A DNA stretch of 62,000 nt from Phoronis australis (taxonomy: Eukaryota; Phoronida; Phoronidae). Location of the stretch: contig NMRA01000196.1 in the NCBI GenBank assembly GCA_002633005.1, forward strand, positions 418,824 through 480,823, read 5' to 3'. Positions 1 to 14,200 of this stretch are shown piece after piece (position 1 is the first letter of the stretch; each line of letters opens with the position of its first letter). The notes beneath the pieces were generated by a model. It ran no database searches. It saw nothing but the letters and a program-made list of their open reading frames with translations, and was not told the origin of the DNA. The position numbers and the translations under genes were made by a program.

Positions 1-2188
1 TTGGTCATATTTACTTTTCATGTTTCGAACCTAGTTTTCCGAAAAAAATTAAACCCTTTCGTCAGACAACTCTTTGACGCCTTAACTTGTTCTCTAATGT
101 AATTTTCTACGTCTGTGTGGTTTAATTGTTGACACATTATTAAAATCCAATATCCAGGTTGGACTCGAAAGACCGGCTATTTAACTCACGCAATGTCTAC
201 TTTCGCTTTGTTTATCGCAGTGAGCCTCGCTTTGGATTTTAATGTCCGCCGCGTGAATAGAGTCTATGGATGGCTCGAGTACAGCAGTACCCACAGCAGA
301 ATCTAAGTACAAATATTCTTTCCCAAAATTTGATGGGCTGGTTCATGCCGTATGAGGGCACCTCTCGTTATCTGTCTTCTTTTGTGATTATAAACCATTA
401 CTGCCAAAAGACGACATGGATTAGCCCAAACTCCTAGAAGAACAAAGATGTGCTGAACATTTACCCATTTCAGTGATGCTAGTTAAAACACTAGCGTGTT
501 TCCTGGCACTTTCGCTAGCAAAAAGGCCAGTAATGTGAATGGTCACAAGGGTTACTTTTGCCAGTACTTTGCTGCTGGCTTTTTCCCTCTCTTAAGTTGC
601 TTGACTTCAAAGGACTCCCATGCGCCCTAAAAATACTACCTTCTGGATATTTAGCCTTTGCCGGCAGTTTCTCTAACAGTTTTGCCAGCATTTTCGACAG
701 TGAAACTGCTAGTTTTTTCGCCACTCATGTGAACCTAGTAATAGACTGTTAGTAAGGTTAGAAGGTGTAAACTGCTACAAAACATAAATAAATGCATGAA
801 TATGTGTTTGAATGGAAAGTACAAGAAATAAACAAACCAGGGCTAACATTGATTCATTGATCTTGTAGTAGAAGGAAAAGAAATGACCCACACCATAATC
901 AATGCTACTACAATCAATTTGATCACTAATGAATGGTGTCATTCTTCATTGTTTTACCTATGAAGTGGACACTGGTGGGACGGATCTTAATTAAAGGTGT
1001 TATTTGGTGACCCAGAAAATTGGAATGTTATACATCTGTTTTTGTTTCTCCAAACTGTCATGGATTTGTTAATCACCGTATGAATGACCCGATTGATTTT
1101 TGCACGTTGCGAACAAATCCCTGGTCAATAACGATGAACGTAGGTCTCAAATCATTCAGTTTGTCAAGTGTATTTCTCGTCAGTGTTTTTGAGTTACTGT
1201 GTTTACAGTAAAGTTCAGAATCTAAAAATATTTTATGAGGGCCTGGTCATACTTTCTGCTAGCTTTGGAGTTCCTTACAAAAAATCATTATGCATACACA
1301 AGCTCAAATTTCACAAATATTTTCCATTGCGCAGCTATCGTATAAATTAGGAACCATGCGTATGATTAGTTTATACAATGCACAACCCTATTCTTGCTAC
1401 GTACCTACGCAGTGCGCATAGTCAAGTGCACTGTGGATGGACCCAACGTATGTCGACCGCATGCCTGGCTCACTGGCACGCAATACGTCGGCAGTTGTTA
1501 TATTTGTTCACCATGCATTGTTTCTACACTGTTCGTGTACGCCAGGTATACATGTAACATACTTTGAGCCCATTTCAGGAGATCAGGGTATTGGATTACG
1601 GGCCGCTTATCCCACTCAAGAATAGTACTCATGCTGGGCTCCAGTAATGGGGACTGGTGCACTGCATGTTTACACCTTAGGACATGAGCACACATAAAAC
1701 TTAGGCAAAACGATTGAGATGCATAAGAGATGCTTAAAAATGGGCAGACTGTGTATGAAACAAATTTCATAAGGAATTCGGAAATGCAGAAGTGTGATAG
1801 AACCTTTGGATATTTCAAAGTAGCTAACTGGCCTGTTTGAGTGGAAGCTACTTTCTAAATACCACTGGAAAATGTGTAAAATCGTATTACTGTCTGTTGA
1901 AAATATATACTCTATCATTGTATTTCCAATGTAGTGTTTTTAATGAGGTCTCAGTTTTGCTACAAAGTGGGTCTAATCAATGTAAATAATTACCAGATTT
2001 CAAATTTCTTGAAAGGCGTATCTAATTCTTAGTGGTGTTTCGTAATTAATTAATCTTAAACCTAAATCATATGTCCACTTATATGCCATATGCACAGTTT
2101 TCTCAAGTGTTTAAAGTAAGTTCAAGCACTTGAAAATGGCATACTGTCAACCTGCTCCTAACTGGTTGTTCTCATTAATCCTTTTCAG
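1..2188. other. RECK intron, 3' part (window starts inside it)
   Basis: No Cys-Cys exon encoding the first half of CC1 could be found here, so the preceding exon is taken to lie upstream. About 500-740 is a degenerate repeat with motifs such as GCTAGCAAAAAGG and CACTCATGTGAAC. Related sequence recurs near 4230-4400 and 17680-17870, which suggests an old dispersed element. The rest shows nothing recognisable. Confidence 0.6.
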
Positions 2189-2263
2189 TTGGAGATAGCC
2201 AATGGCCTACAAGAACAGGTGCACGCTCTGGTTCCCGTCACCGCCCACTGTCCCAGGTCTTCA
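2189..2263 (+). CDS. RECK: RECK exon, middle of cysteine-knot repeat CC1
   Basis: This 75-nt, 25-codon exon is in phase 0 at both ends, with acceptor CTTTTCAG and donor GTAAGT. It reads ...EQVHALVPVTAHCPRSS. It aligns with the human CC1 segment ending in YCPETMV, sharing the H-x-L spacing and the CP dipeptide, and it must join the next exon, which begins TQLWRC. Sequence similarity is moderate and the exon is isolated, so it rests on splice sites, phase and position as well as similarity. Confidence 0.72.
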
Positions 2264-5200
2264 GTAAGTTCACTTGCTTCTAAAGTTTCACACTGAGTGA
2301 CATTTTTTGAAGTACTAGGGTACATGGGCGGCGCACCATAGGGGTCTGGGGTGGGGCTATTGCCCCACTTTTTTCAGTGCGGCTTCGCCGTCCATGGTCT
2401 ATAGGCGGTGCACCACAGGGGGACTGGGGGGCTTTAGCCCCCATATTTTTCAGTGATGCACCTCCCATGGGGTAGCAAAAGATGAACCACTGTTCAGTGC
2501 ATGCAGCCTTTGAAAATATACAAGCCATGCTCACCACTGAAAATTGGTGATGACACTCTCATTATGTGATAGTTGCATTGTATCTTGTATCTGCTGAGAG
2601 TAAAGTTCGTAGTTTGAAGGAAAACAGTTACCTCGCAGAGGATAGAGAATGTGTAACATTACAATGTTTTTATACTTTGGTGTTCTTCGCACTTCTGCCT
2701 GTCTTTTACCAACCATTTCAAAGAACTTTACTCAAAAATTTTTAAAAAGCTTTGCATTTTGAAGTATAATCGTGACCTGTAACTATTTTTTGACATTCCA
2801 AATTCACCTGGTGTGAAATATGCGCCTTCATAAACATGGGGTGTGTTTCATCTTTCACTTGTGTTATTTTGCATGGTCTGTCTTTTCTCGCAAGGAAATT
2901 GCTCGTAAACACATCTAGGCTTGCTAAAGTAGAGTACATTAGCTAGCTCCCTCATTAGACCTACCTGTAATTAATACAAGCGCCGTTGTTATTAGTTGGA
3001 ACATTGTATGTTCACATGGTGTGTGCTGGGATTAAGTGTAGTCTACTCTTCTCTACATTAACACTGCACTCAATACTGGAAATTAAGCATGAATAATTTT
3101 TTATTTTTCAGGACTTGCACAAATATTAAGTTGTTGGTGTTAAATTTGATCAGTTTTCTTATGAATGTGAAACTGCGCTTGAGCTGAATTACCAGCTGAA
3201 GGTGATGTGCAGAACGGTTTGCCCGTTTATGCTCAATTGCTTGGGAATATAGTCATGTGGGGAAGACGGAGTTGTTTGAAAGGTTTTTGAACATCTCTAT
3301 AGATACAAGTTTTGTTGTGCGTAACATTTACTTATTCCATTAATTTGTTATTATTTACTACTCAACGGGGATTTTTACCTCATAAATGTTCCTATGGGTT
3401 TCTGTGAACTTAAACTTTACCACTGAAGTTGTGTTGGTATCACTATGTAGCATGAATGACTGGACTGAAGCGTGTTCAACAGAGTGAGCGCCTGCTAGCG
3501 TGTACTCGCGAACACAAGGAACAGCTCCTGAACAGCTGTGAGCGCTCACTGTGCGATCCAGTATGGCGACTCTGAAGCAGATCGTGTTGAATGTCTTAGC
3601 CGATGAGCTTAACACTAACAGTCCTTCCTATGGCGTACTGAGCGATAAATATGATTAATCTTTGCCAATAATTATTAATATCGGCAGCCCAAGACAACAA
3701 CCGTGAAGGCTTTGGCCCGACAAGAATCGAAAATTATGTCGAGGAAACTGTTCCTCGCTACAGCGACCCGCAATTTAAGTCGCAGTTTCGGATGAGTCGG
3801 TCAACTTTTGAGGTTAGTTTTCGTGTTGCAGAACCATAATGGGTTCATATGTTGCAGACGTGAAGCCCTCGCAGGACGCCATCTTGGAAATCTAAGCGAA
3901 CATGCTCTCGAGGTTGTTCGCGAGCGCTCGCGAGCGCTAACGTGAACACAGCTGTTCAGGACGAGGGCGCTCAAATCGCTCGCGGGCGCTCACTCTATTG
4001 AACACGCTTCAGGTTTGATCAATCACCAGTGCTGGTAAAGTTTACATGCCACACATTGAGGAATTGTTTTCTTGTCTCAGATGGGGTGTCATTCATTGGT
4101 TAAATGGGATGATTGAGGGTCTGACTGCTTTACTGGTCAATTGCATATGTTAGACATCTCATGTTCTGGAGTTCTACAGGCAGATATAGCACAGAGCACA
4201 CATTTTGAGTCCTTGACCAGTCGAAAAAATACCAGAATAGAGTGGTAATTTTTAGCAGACTGCCAGCTTCAGACTTCACTGGCGACTAAATTGGTGACTT
4301 TAATACAAACTTTTACTGCTGACACTTGTATTCCATTCACAAACTGGCAAAAATGTTAACACTTTCACTAGTCTTGTGAATGCCACTTTACCATTAGACA
4401 AATCTTACACTAAAAGGATTTGCATGCAATTGAATGAGAAAGCATGCTCTGTCCATCTCAGAATATCCAGCGAAGTCCTCGGCACATCAAAGGCTTGATG
4501 GCACCACCACAGATTGAATTTAGCTAGTCGCTTATTCATGGGGTTGGCTGAACATGCCGGATGAGATAATTGCGGTCATAATCCAACATGCCTGTTTAGA
4601 ATTTCAAAGTAAAAAAATGAACAATAAGTAAGGCAAACACCAAACATGACTGTTTTTAAAATTGAAAAGTAAATAGTAGCCATCTTTAAATTTTTTAAGT
4701 CGCTGCAAGAGAAATTAGCGAAACGTTTTCCTCAGCGCTGCGGCTAAACAAAAGCATTAATTTGTGAATCAATTAGGGCGGGTGGCAGAATCTGGCTTAG
4801 GTTCCCTGAGGCGTTGGGGTAACAAAACCCCAAGTTTTAGCGTAGGAGTTGTCTCATGCTGGCGGTTTGAGTTGCCCCAAAGCTGGTGGTGTTTTCGCAA
4901 GCACTTTCGTAGCCAAACCGCTTCAATGAAGGACACGACTATGCACAAGGATGAGAGACCTTTTTATCATCGTATTAATGAACTCGTAAACTCGTAATTG
5001 CCGACTGAGGGCATTTCTTATCCATGTCGGCCGTCGAAGCAGTGACAATTGGCTCTAGCACGCTGTTCATTGCTTGTCTTGCTTACAATTTTCTAGACGG
5101 ACGTTTGCCAACTCGTTTCTGACAGTTGCCCAAAAATTAGTAACCTACAAGTATTTGGTCCAGATTGTTTCTCAGTCCATGTGCTGAAGTCCTTTTCCAC

Positions 5201-8200
5201 CATAGAGGATATAACAGTCTCCATGGGAGCTTTTTGTATGCTTAATTCTTGTTGAGAAAATTGGTATTAGATGGTCTGACACAGATAGGCCATTACTCTT
5301 GATGTTATCTGTCATTGGAACATGAGTGAGCTGGGCTTATCCCATAAGTTCTAACAGTTTATGGAAAAATGTTTGGGGTCAAAATACCATCTCTACCAAT
5401 AGACATTAATGGGTATCAAAAATACAAACTGTTAAATAATGCGATATGGATTATAAGTCTGAAGTGCTGGACATTTCAGTTCTCCACTATGAGAAACTGA
5501 AAAGTGTGGTTCTTTGGCCATTTGTTCCCCATTTCTGACAGAAAACATGTGGCAGCCCTCAGAGGATTCCCAATGTTTATGTTGCATGCTGTACTCCCCA
5601 ACACCCTTTGAACTGAAACATCAACTTGGCTGCCTCACAGTTTATGCCTCTGATATACAGGTTTTAATGAAAACAGCCAGAACAAGTGTAAATAAATCAC
5701 TTAAAACCTGCCCGTTTGCCATCTCATGAGTTCTTTTGGCTAGTTTGGTACATGACTCACATTATTGTCTTCAATCCTTTCAAATCCTCATATTTTTATC
5801 AAAGCCACTTTTATAAATTTCTATTTTTGATGAGAATAAGTTGTATGAGAAGATAATGAGCATGCAGTTAATAGTATAGGTCATCAGATTGGCTAGGAAT
5901 GCTGTAGTTTGGGCCAATAGTGAGGTTCTGTTGAGAATATGACCCTCAGAAATTTGGTGGATGTGAGATGTTGCATATTTCAAGGTATTGTAAGCAATAG
6001 TCATTTGTGACTTAGTATAGTAGGGTAAAGTCTCACCAATTTCAGACAAACGTATTTACCAAAATTGTCCTAAATCCGACCACATATGTATATGTTGGCG
6101 ATCTTATCTGTTGAGCATCTAAGCTACTGAATCTCTAAAATCCATTGGAATTGGGATTTTGAAAGTTGGCATCTGGATTTTTATGACAACAACTTTTGGA
6201 CGAATCCGACTCCACCATGGTCAGCCCCCTAATGGTAATTTTATTATTCTACATTTACTGCAGTATTTGTGGATTCTTTCAATAGATTTTCAAGACATTT
6301 GGAAATTAAGTTTTTATTATTGAAATGACGATGGCTTCTCATTCTCAGTGTGTCTGTTGTATTCTGTGCCACCTGGTGGCCATTTTAATGATATTGAACG
6401 CCCCTAGATGAGCACATCTTTTTGGTACAGTTGGCAAGTAGGTGGGCTCATTTCAACACTTTGCATTTCTCTTATTTTTTATTTTTCACTCAGCAAACTG
6501 CTTAAAGTATCATGAGAGGTGTTCCTGCTGATTGGACCATGGCTGACTTGCCCTAAAGGCCCTTTCATATTGACTAAACTCCAGTCTGAGCGGAGCGTCG
6601 ACATAAACAGCGCAGTTAACTGGACTGTTCATACTGGCTTCGGTAGCAAAGGGTTGGTGACGCTGACATCATCGAAGTTATCGTAAGGTAGCGCTGCACA
6701 CTAAGATTTTTTTCAATGTGACAATTTTGGAACATTTAAATGTGCTAAATGACATTAAACTCATTTTTAAATCGATTGGTTTCATTAGAGCAAAAAATAA
6801 GTAGTTATTAGTGACAGCACTACTCTGTAACTGTTGACGATAACAGTGGCACCTGGCGATAACTTCGATTGGACCGGAGTTAAGCGTTCATACTGCCCTG
6901 CAGCGTCGACGCTGCGGTCTTAAATCCACTTGTTAACTGCAATGTTAACTGGAGCTGTTAACTGCGATCCAGGACCGGAGTTAAGCGTTCATACTGACCG
7001 CAACTCCCCAAACCATCGACGCATCGATGTTAATATGAAAGGCCCTTTAAAGGCTGTTTGCTTTAAGTTGTTCCCTTTAGTGCGAATGTTTAAAATAATT
7101 ATCTGCAATGTATCCTGTGCACATAGTGGATGCATATTAAAGCTCTTTGTGGCACTCATTTCATTTTAAGAAGACCTCAGGTTGATGCGAACAATTTTGA
7201 AAAACAGTCAGATGGAAGCTTGATGGTAACTTTTCATTGATAGTACATTAATTCAATGAGCACTTATCGCACTAATGTGATGAAAAAATGAGACAATAAA
7301 ATTTCACTTGTCCATCCTTAATATGCCCTAAATTGTCCAGAGTGTTGCTGGATGAGTTCACTTTTCTTTATTTAATCTGACTGCCTTGTCAGGTTCGAGC
7401 AGAGATTTTAGACTCAGAATTACATAAGCGAAGGTGTTTAAATAAGGTTTGTTCATTAGATTTAGATAGTTCTCCCAATATTTACCTTGTGAAATCTCTG
7501 GCATTTGTTTGAAGGAGTTAGCTTATCAAGAAATACAGGGGTTTTAAGTCTTAATGGTTGCAAATTGTTGTCTCAATAAGCATGTTGAAAATATTACTGA
7601 CATCTGAAATTGCTTTTCTGGTTGGGGTCATATTAGCGTATTAATCGCATAAAATGTTGTTTATTGGTTTTCGCATGGTGTAAACATCTTGAACCACTCA
7701 GTATGGGAACTCCAATTTTGATATTTCTGTTCTTCAAATATTTAGTTTGAGTACAAGTTTTTTTCTTATCAAGAATCCAGTTAAAACAATTTCATGGGAA
7801 TGTTAGTAGCCAGTCCTGAAAGTTGATGATGGATTTGCTGTTAAACAATGTAAACCAGTGTTGAAAACCAACAGTTGGACTTCCCAAGCAATGCCATCAC
7901 GTTCTTGTCCACTCCTTTGCTTCAATTCTATTTGGTTACATTAAAACACCCACCTTATTTAAGCTGTACTGGCATTTGGACATAACTTTGTGTACGAGAG
8001 TTATTTTGATTTGGCTGCAGTTGACATGTTTTCCTCCTTTGACGATGATAACGATGTGAAATTGTGTTTTCTCCCTAAATCTGATGGCTTTACCTAATGT
8101 CTTGGATCTGGTAATCACAGTTGGAAATGGTCTAACATCTGCGGGATGTGTGAACCAGGAAACTGTTCAGCCTTATGAAAATACATTAAATTTGATTAAA

Positions 8201-11200
8201 TCTGGAGTCGTTAAATGTGGCAGAAAAACTATGATTTCAGCAGTGGCGGATAAAACTATGACATAATCATGGAAGTGAATTGATGCACTTCCTGTCACTA
8301 AGTATTCAATGTTATATTGCAAGGTTTCAAAATCCAATATTTTATTTCCCAGACTATATTTGTTGTTCATGCCGTTACCATCATTGTTTTGTCTTGCTAT
8401 TTATCTCACGCTGCACTTGTCCACTGAAACTTGGTTTTAATTCTGATATATTTCTAGATAATCAACAAAACTTGATTGATGTTGCTTCCCCTTTCCTATT
8501 AAAATTTGAACTGGGTTGATTTAGATAGAAATTATTGCAGCCAGCCCTTGGCTCAATGGCTTCTGCAGCCTGTGCCATGACAATAGCTGTTTTATGACCT
8601 ATTGATGACAGTTTTGTTACTGTTTTACAGCTGTTTTAGTACAGAGTAATTTGTCAAGCCCTACAAGGTGCTGGTTTCAATGACATTTCAACATGTGTGG
8701 TGCCTCATACAATTGTGACACAGCATTGGCAGAGATTGAAGTATACTTATAATTTCATGTAGGACGTCTGTTGTTAGATTCAGTGGGATGAGCAAATGAA
8801 AAACCAATTGTAGGAATTTTGTCCAAGCTTATGTTTTTAAGTTTAGTTTCTGTCTCCTCAGAAATTTGAGAAATAACATTAGGACAGCATCCATAGGCGG
8901 ATTTAGGGGGGGCACACAGCGCATTCGTAACGGAACTATGGCTAAGTATAGGCTCTCCCGCGATATCCCAGGCGACCGGCAGTGGCGCTGCGCACTACGA
9001 CTCCGTTTTCGTCGTCTGCTCCACTGTGCAATGAAGAAAATTTACTTCATTTTTTAAAGAGAATGGAACCTGAGTGACGATGAAAAAACAGAAGCTGCTG
9101 GTAAGATGTGAATTTTAATCGAAGCCTTAGTGAATCACTCAGAAACTCGCAATACTCTCTTTGTCAAACCTTATCTTAAGACCATTTCCAAAGCAATCCC
9201 GTCATTATTGCCAACACGAAAAACGGATTTGGTCTTTTGGGCATTTGAAGACTATTTTAAATACGACAAATTTGTTAAGAATTCATGGCACAAAATATAA
9301 AACGTGTAATAAGCATTACGAAAAGAAGGAGGTTTCGCGCGCAAACGCTGTGGACCATAAACAAGTAGGTCTTTTAGTATGAGTTTATTCGTTAAATCAT
9401 GGTGGTGTAGTGGTCACGCACGCGCTCTCTAACCGCCAGGTCGTGAGTTCGAGTCTTTGGTACGTTCAGTTTTCCTGTTTGACACGTTCTCTGTTTTTTT
9501 TTTCTTGAATAATACTTCAGGAATCAAGGAAAATGCTTGATTTTTAGAGGTAAAAACAGAAAAATAACCCCCCCTCCCGACCTCCCCCCATTCGGTGCTA
9601 TGCGCATCTACAATCGTGGGTCAGTTTGCGCAAATGCTTACAGCCGGACAAAATGTTGGGACCCCCCTTGTGATATCCTAGATCCGCCACTGGCATCATC
9701 TGTTACATTTCTTGAGCAAGAAATCTTTGTAATGTTTTAAGTATCTTGCTTGACCATGAAAAGCAAAGCTTATCTATATTATGTTTCACTAAGTCACTTC
9801 TAAATGGGCTATTATGTACTTCTGCAGAATTCAAAGTTTTACATGCATTGGCTTGGTTAACAGTCTGCATGAGTGCCCTACAGTGTGTTGAAGGACAAGT
9901 TGCACACTGTGACCTAAACAAGGTTTTCATGTTGGTCTTCTGTTTTTTAAAGTGCCGTTTACCTTAATTACAAAGTTGACACGGGATCAGCTGACAGGGA
10001 ACAAGTTGTTCCAGTGTGTAAACTGACTGATAGTGCACAACTGGGGTGACAAATTTTTGCCACCCATTTGTGAGGTAGAGTAAATTGTGCCCAAACATCT
10101 TGCGCCCTGTCAATTGTAAGGCGGAAAGGATCATCTCTCATGCTACTGCGCTTGTGCAATGACCTACATATGGGTTCTTTGTATCTGCAACTCTCGTCAT
10201 TTGTAAACCTGCGCTTGTGCGATCCAGTCTCTCCAGCCTTTAATTTCCGTCTTGCCACAGTTAGTGAGTTGTACATGTAAACGGCTGCTTGACACGGGTC
10301 AATTTGATGGTTTTCATTTCTTGCATTTTTCTACAAATGAGTGACTATTTGTTGACTGTAGTGAGGGGCTCTTTTGTTTGCATAATCTTTCAGGGATATT
10401 CCTGACCATGTTTGAACCTGTGCCCTTTGGGCGTACCTGATGATAGAAAGTGCAACTTTTTCAAAAAGTTGTGCCCAGCAAACTTACTGTAATTTAAGTG
10501 GTACCGTGAAACAGAGCGTTTTAAAAGACACGCCTGAGGGCCGCATTGTTGCAATGTACAGCACTTTAGCCTTTTTATATTTAAAATGCTAATGGCGCAA
10601 AGGCAAGGTCCAGGAAGATCACTGATCTTTGGTAGCTAACTAAAATTGATATTACTCTTTTTTCCGATATTTGACTTTCGCATTTCTTTTGGTATTTGTT
10701 AAAAGTTGTTGGGTAAACCAGTTGTGTTCTTTCTTAGGAGTCTTGATGTGTTGCCATGTCTCTGGGCGATATTCATAGCTATGTGTGTAGTTGGTACATG
10801 TCCTAATGATTAACTGTAAATGTTCGGCAGTTCATGTTATATAATGTGAAGAACTTTATGTTGACAAATGGGGCACTTCTTTTTTTAAATTACACTCAAT
10901 AATTTGTGCCAATTCTATTCATGGTTCGTGCACTACCTTTTTCAATGAATTATGACAGAAATGACATTCCTAATGGAGACATGTGTCTTGAAGATACAAA
11001 CCTTACATCATCATTGATCATTCAAAAGACCTATGTGTAACTTGACTGAATCATGAGAAGTGATGTCTTTCATAAAATAACTATTTGTATTACTGCATGC
11101 ATGTGTGGACTGTCTGTCTATCAGTCTTCAAGGGCTCACTTGAACATAGGTATGTGGCTACTGAATTAAACCAATTAAAATTACCCTAACTTAACAAATT

Positions 11201-14200
11201 TGGTGAATGATCATAAAATTTGACCTATGTTCCCAGAGGAGACTGTGTTTGCCAACATTGATTTTGGCATTTTGAACAAGATTAACTACTTTGCTCCTGG
11301 TGGCAGTTTTACTTTTGCCCATCCCTCATTATCTACCTTAAAGTTTTGTGAAGTATTGTCATTGATTTTGGCTGTGTGTTACTGTTAACAGGAAGGAGTA
11401 ATTTAAAGCTTTTGTTGACCTTGGTGTGAATAGGATGACGACTGCCCCCTTGTCTTGTACCTTAACAGGCATGGTGTATAGGTGGAATGCACCAGCACCA
11501 GTTGACTGTGGGGTATCTTATTGTAGCTACATGTGCCAAATTAAGACTACATTACACAAAACTTACACTCCTTGACTCATGTCTGGGGTGCAGTCATGCT
11601 TTCTATGACTAGTGTTGCTCTTGTGTTTAGTATTCATTTAACATTTTATTTTGTTTTTATCTTGCAGACACAGCTGTGGCGATGTATCAACAATACTTAT
11701 CCAAGTGAGTGCTTGTCATTTCAATATTTGTCATTTTCAAAATATTTACATTTAAGGGTTAGCAATATCTTGTTGGTAATAAGTAAATATAGTGAAAATT
11801 AAGTGAGTCATTACTATGATTACAACTGCATAAATAAATTAAGTCTAAAAATGTTACTGTCCAGATAACGGAATTGAAGCTAGGTAGCACTCTATACAAG
11901 AGTCCTGCTCAGACCCTCAGTGCCTGGCATCTGAGTGGTGTCGTGGCAGCTCAGGTCAGAATGCAAGACTTCCCCTGTGTTTGATTCATGTGTCTGATTT
12001 TCAGAATAAATTTATAGATGTTTGAAATCATTGAGGCATTTCTTTCACTGTTCACCTCTTGTTGAAAACAATTGTGTTGATGGTAATGGTGCCAATGGCA
12101 AACGGGAAGTGGAGAATGACAAAGATGGAACTGCTGTTCAACAACCATAGTTACAGTGGACTTGAACTGAATCATTTTGATTTCTTGAGTTTCATTTCAA
12201 TCCTTATAATGTTCTTTCACTGAGCTTGTTTAAATATGACTGCAAGATTCTTAAATTGGCTGAAGAAAATAGTGTGATTTTGGTGTTGATGGTAAAAGTA
12301 TAGAGTAAGCCAAAATTTTTTATTGTGTTTTTACTTCTCAGCTTTAGATTCAGCATTTGTTTAATTGATGCCTGGCTGTTGATGATGGTTATGTAATGGC
12401 AACTGACAATTTGCAGCGATGTCTTCTGATCAGACGCTGGGTCAGCATGTGACCATAGTGCTGTGCTCTTTGCCAATGGGTTCCATTTGCTGCCCGAAAA
12501 CTCTTTATTGGTTCATTTAACTGCATAAATGCAGACTTAAGTGCCGTTCCCATGCGAAGTTTAGTGGAAGTAATTAGTATTAGTGTTTCAGCTAAAATTT
12601 AATCGGAAACCGTTTTGCGTTGGGTCACGGTATTCTGAATTGAGACAAATTTGTCTGGACTAGTACCAGTAAATTTGGTCATGAGTTATGGTTTGTTAAG
12701 TTGACAGTTAAACATTTGGATTGAATCTGTATCATATAAAAACACTGGTGGTGACTTATGTGTGGTAATTGGGCTGTTTGTAGTATACCGTCAATGCCTA
12801 GAACTGGTTTTTAGGCAGTCATCAGAAATTAATCCTGTTACTTTTTATGTGAAGTATTTTCGGGACTTTGAAATACATTCGAACGCAGCTATAATGAATT
12901 TTGAGTTAGCTGCAGTATCAGAAGCTGACTGAAACCATGATGCTGCGAGGCCATAATTATAGCCAGTCTTGTGCTATAGTTATTGAAAATCAGTGCATTA
13001 CTGTATATCAAAACATATTAAATTCAGATAATTGTCTGAATGACAAAAAGTGTATTCTATCTAACAACAGTAAAATGGATTTGTTTACTAATCTTTGGTA
13101 TTTCCCTAATTTAGAGAACAACTATAATTCACATACTTGTCCCTGGTCCAATATAATAAAAAGGTCAATTATTTACCCTGAAGCTAAAATTTTAAGTAAT
13201 TCCTACATGACACACATTGATCACCGCAGGGTAAATGTCAATGTCAATCAAGCTTCTGAGCAGCCTTGGTTCACCAATCAACTGATTTATTTTCTGTGCC
13301 ACAATGTTTTTCAGTTTTTCTATTGATTTTTTTGTTTTTGCTCAGCATATTATCCAGAGTTGGTGGTGGTGCTTTGCAGTGTTTCTGTTTCTATTAATGT
13401 TGTTTTTATTATTCTTTTTATTACTGTTATCATTATCAGTGCTACGGGTGTGATCTTTCTTGCACTTAAAGAAGAGGTAGGTAACTTAAGAACGTCCCCT
13501 ATGTCATTGATGCTGTGATTGCTCTACTCAGGGCAACTGGTGCATTCAAGTTTGTGTGAACAATCACATATAAAACATGTTTTTCTTGCTACAGAATTGT
13601 TTTCTATAATGTGATTCTGACACAACACTGTGGAACAGTTTATCTCGACAGTAAATAGAGTGTCACACAACCAACACGGGTACAACAAATTACATGTCAC
13701 ATAACGTACTGGGATAGCAGTAAAAATCTGACAGCAGTCAGATACCATCATCAAAATATAAAATTCCAAAAGGTTCTAAACTGATCCATGGATTTGAGGC
13801 TGTGTGGATCAATTGTTCCATGCCCAACTTCCTAAAATGACCCCTGACTAGTAACCTTGTTCATCACCACTTGATATCACATGCAGAGCATTATCACTGT
13901 CAAAATGGTTTTCTTCTCCAATGAATAACGGATATGTTTGAGTTACCATGATATGTGTAGGGCTCCTAATGGATAGTGCCCTTGGCAAATTTACGCTAGA
14001 CCTGTGACAAGCTTACAATTTTTCCACCACTGTTCTGTTAACTTTGAAAATCTGGTATCAATAAAAACAGGTGTTGGCTCCAGTCATACCAAAATACAAC
14101 TAGCACTGCAGCCGAGACCTACAATTTTCCAAAGTCATATGATTGGAAGTTCACCAGAATTATACACACCCATAGATCATTGCTCCAGCAAATTTTAGAC

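Larger units (their letters stand above)
2264..11667. other. RECK intron of 9.4 kb with several DNA-transposon relics
   Basis: This large AT-rich intron lies between the two CC1 exons. It carries a G/C foldback repeat (2326-2480), a 548-bp TIR element with a transposase remnant (3465-4012), a 491-bp TIR element (6557-7047) and an 801-bp hAT-like element with a tRNA-like promoter (8892-9692). Sequence at 4850-4990 resembles 17682-17790. A lone CTCF-like site (GTGCCACCTGGTGG on this strand) is near 6368. I see no further exon. Confidence 0.7.

Noticed and set aside
541-740. LCCWLF frame as the missing first half of RECK CC1
   Set aside because: Cysteine spacing after the CC pair does not fit (about 16 residues instead of 8 then 3), and the sequence belongs to a dispersed repeat.
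9401-9470. Functional tRNA gene
   Set aside because: Boxes A and B are present but no acceptor stem pairs, so only a tRNA-like promoter is reported.
12937-13326. 129-codon ORF in the large intron
   Set aside because: Composition is like the AT-rich intron around it and no protein family is recognisable.
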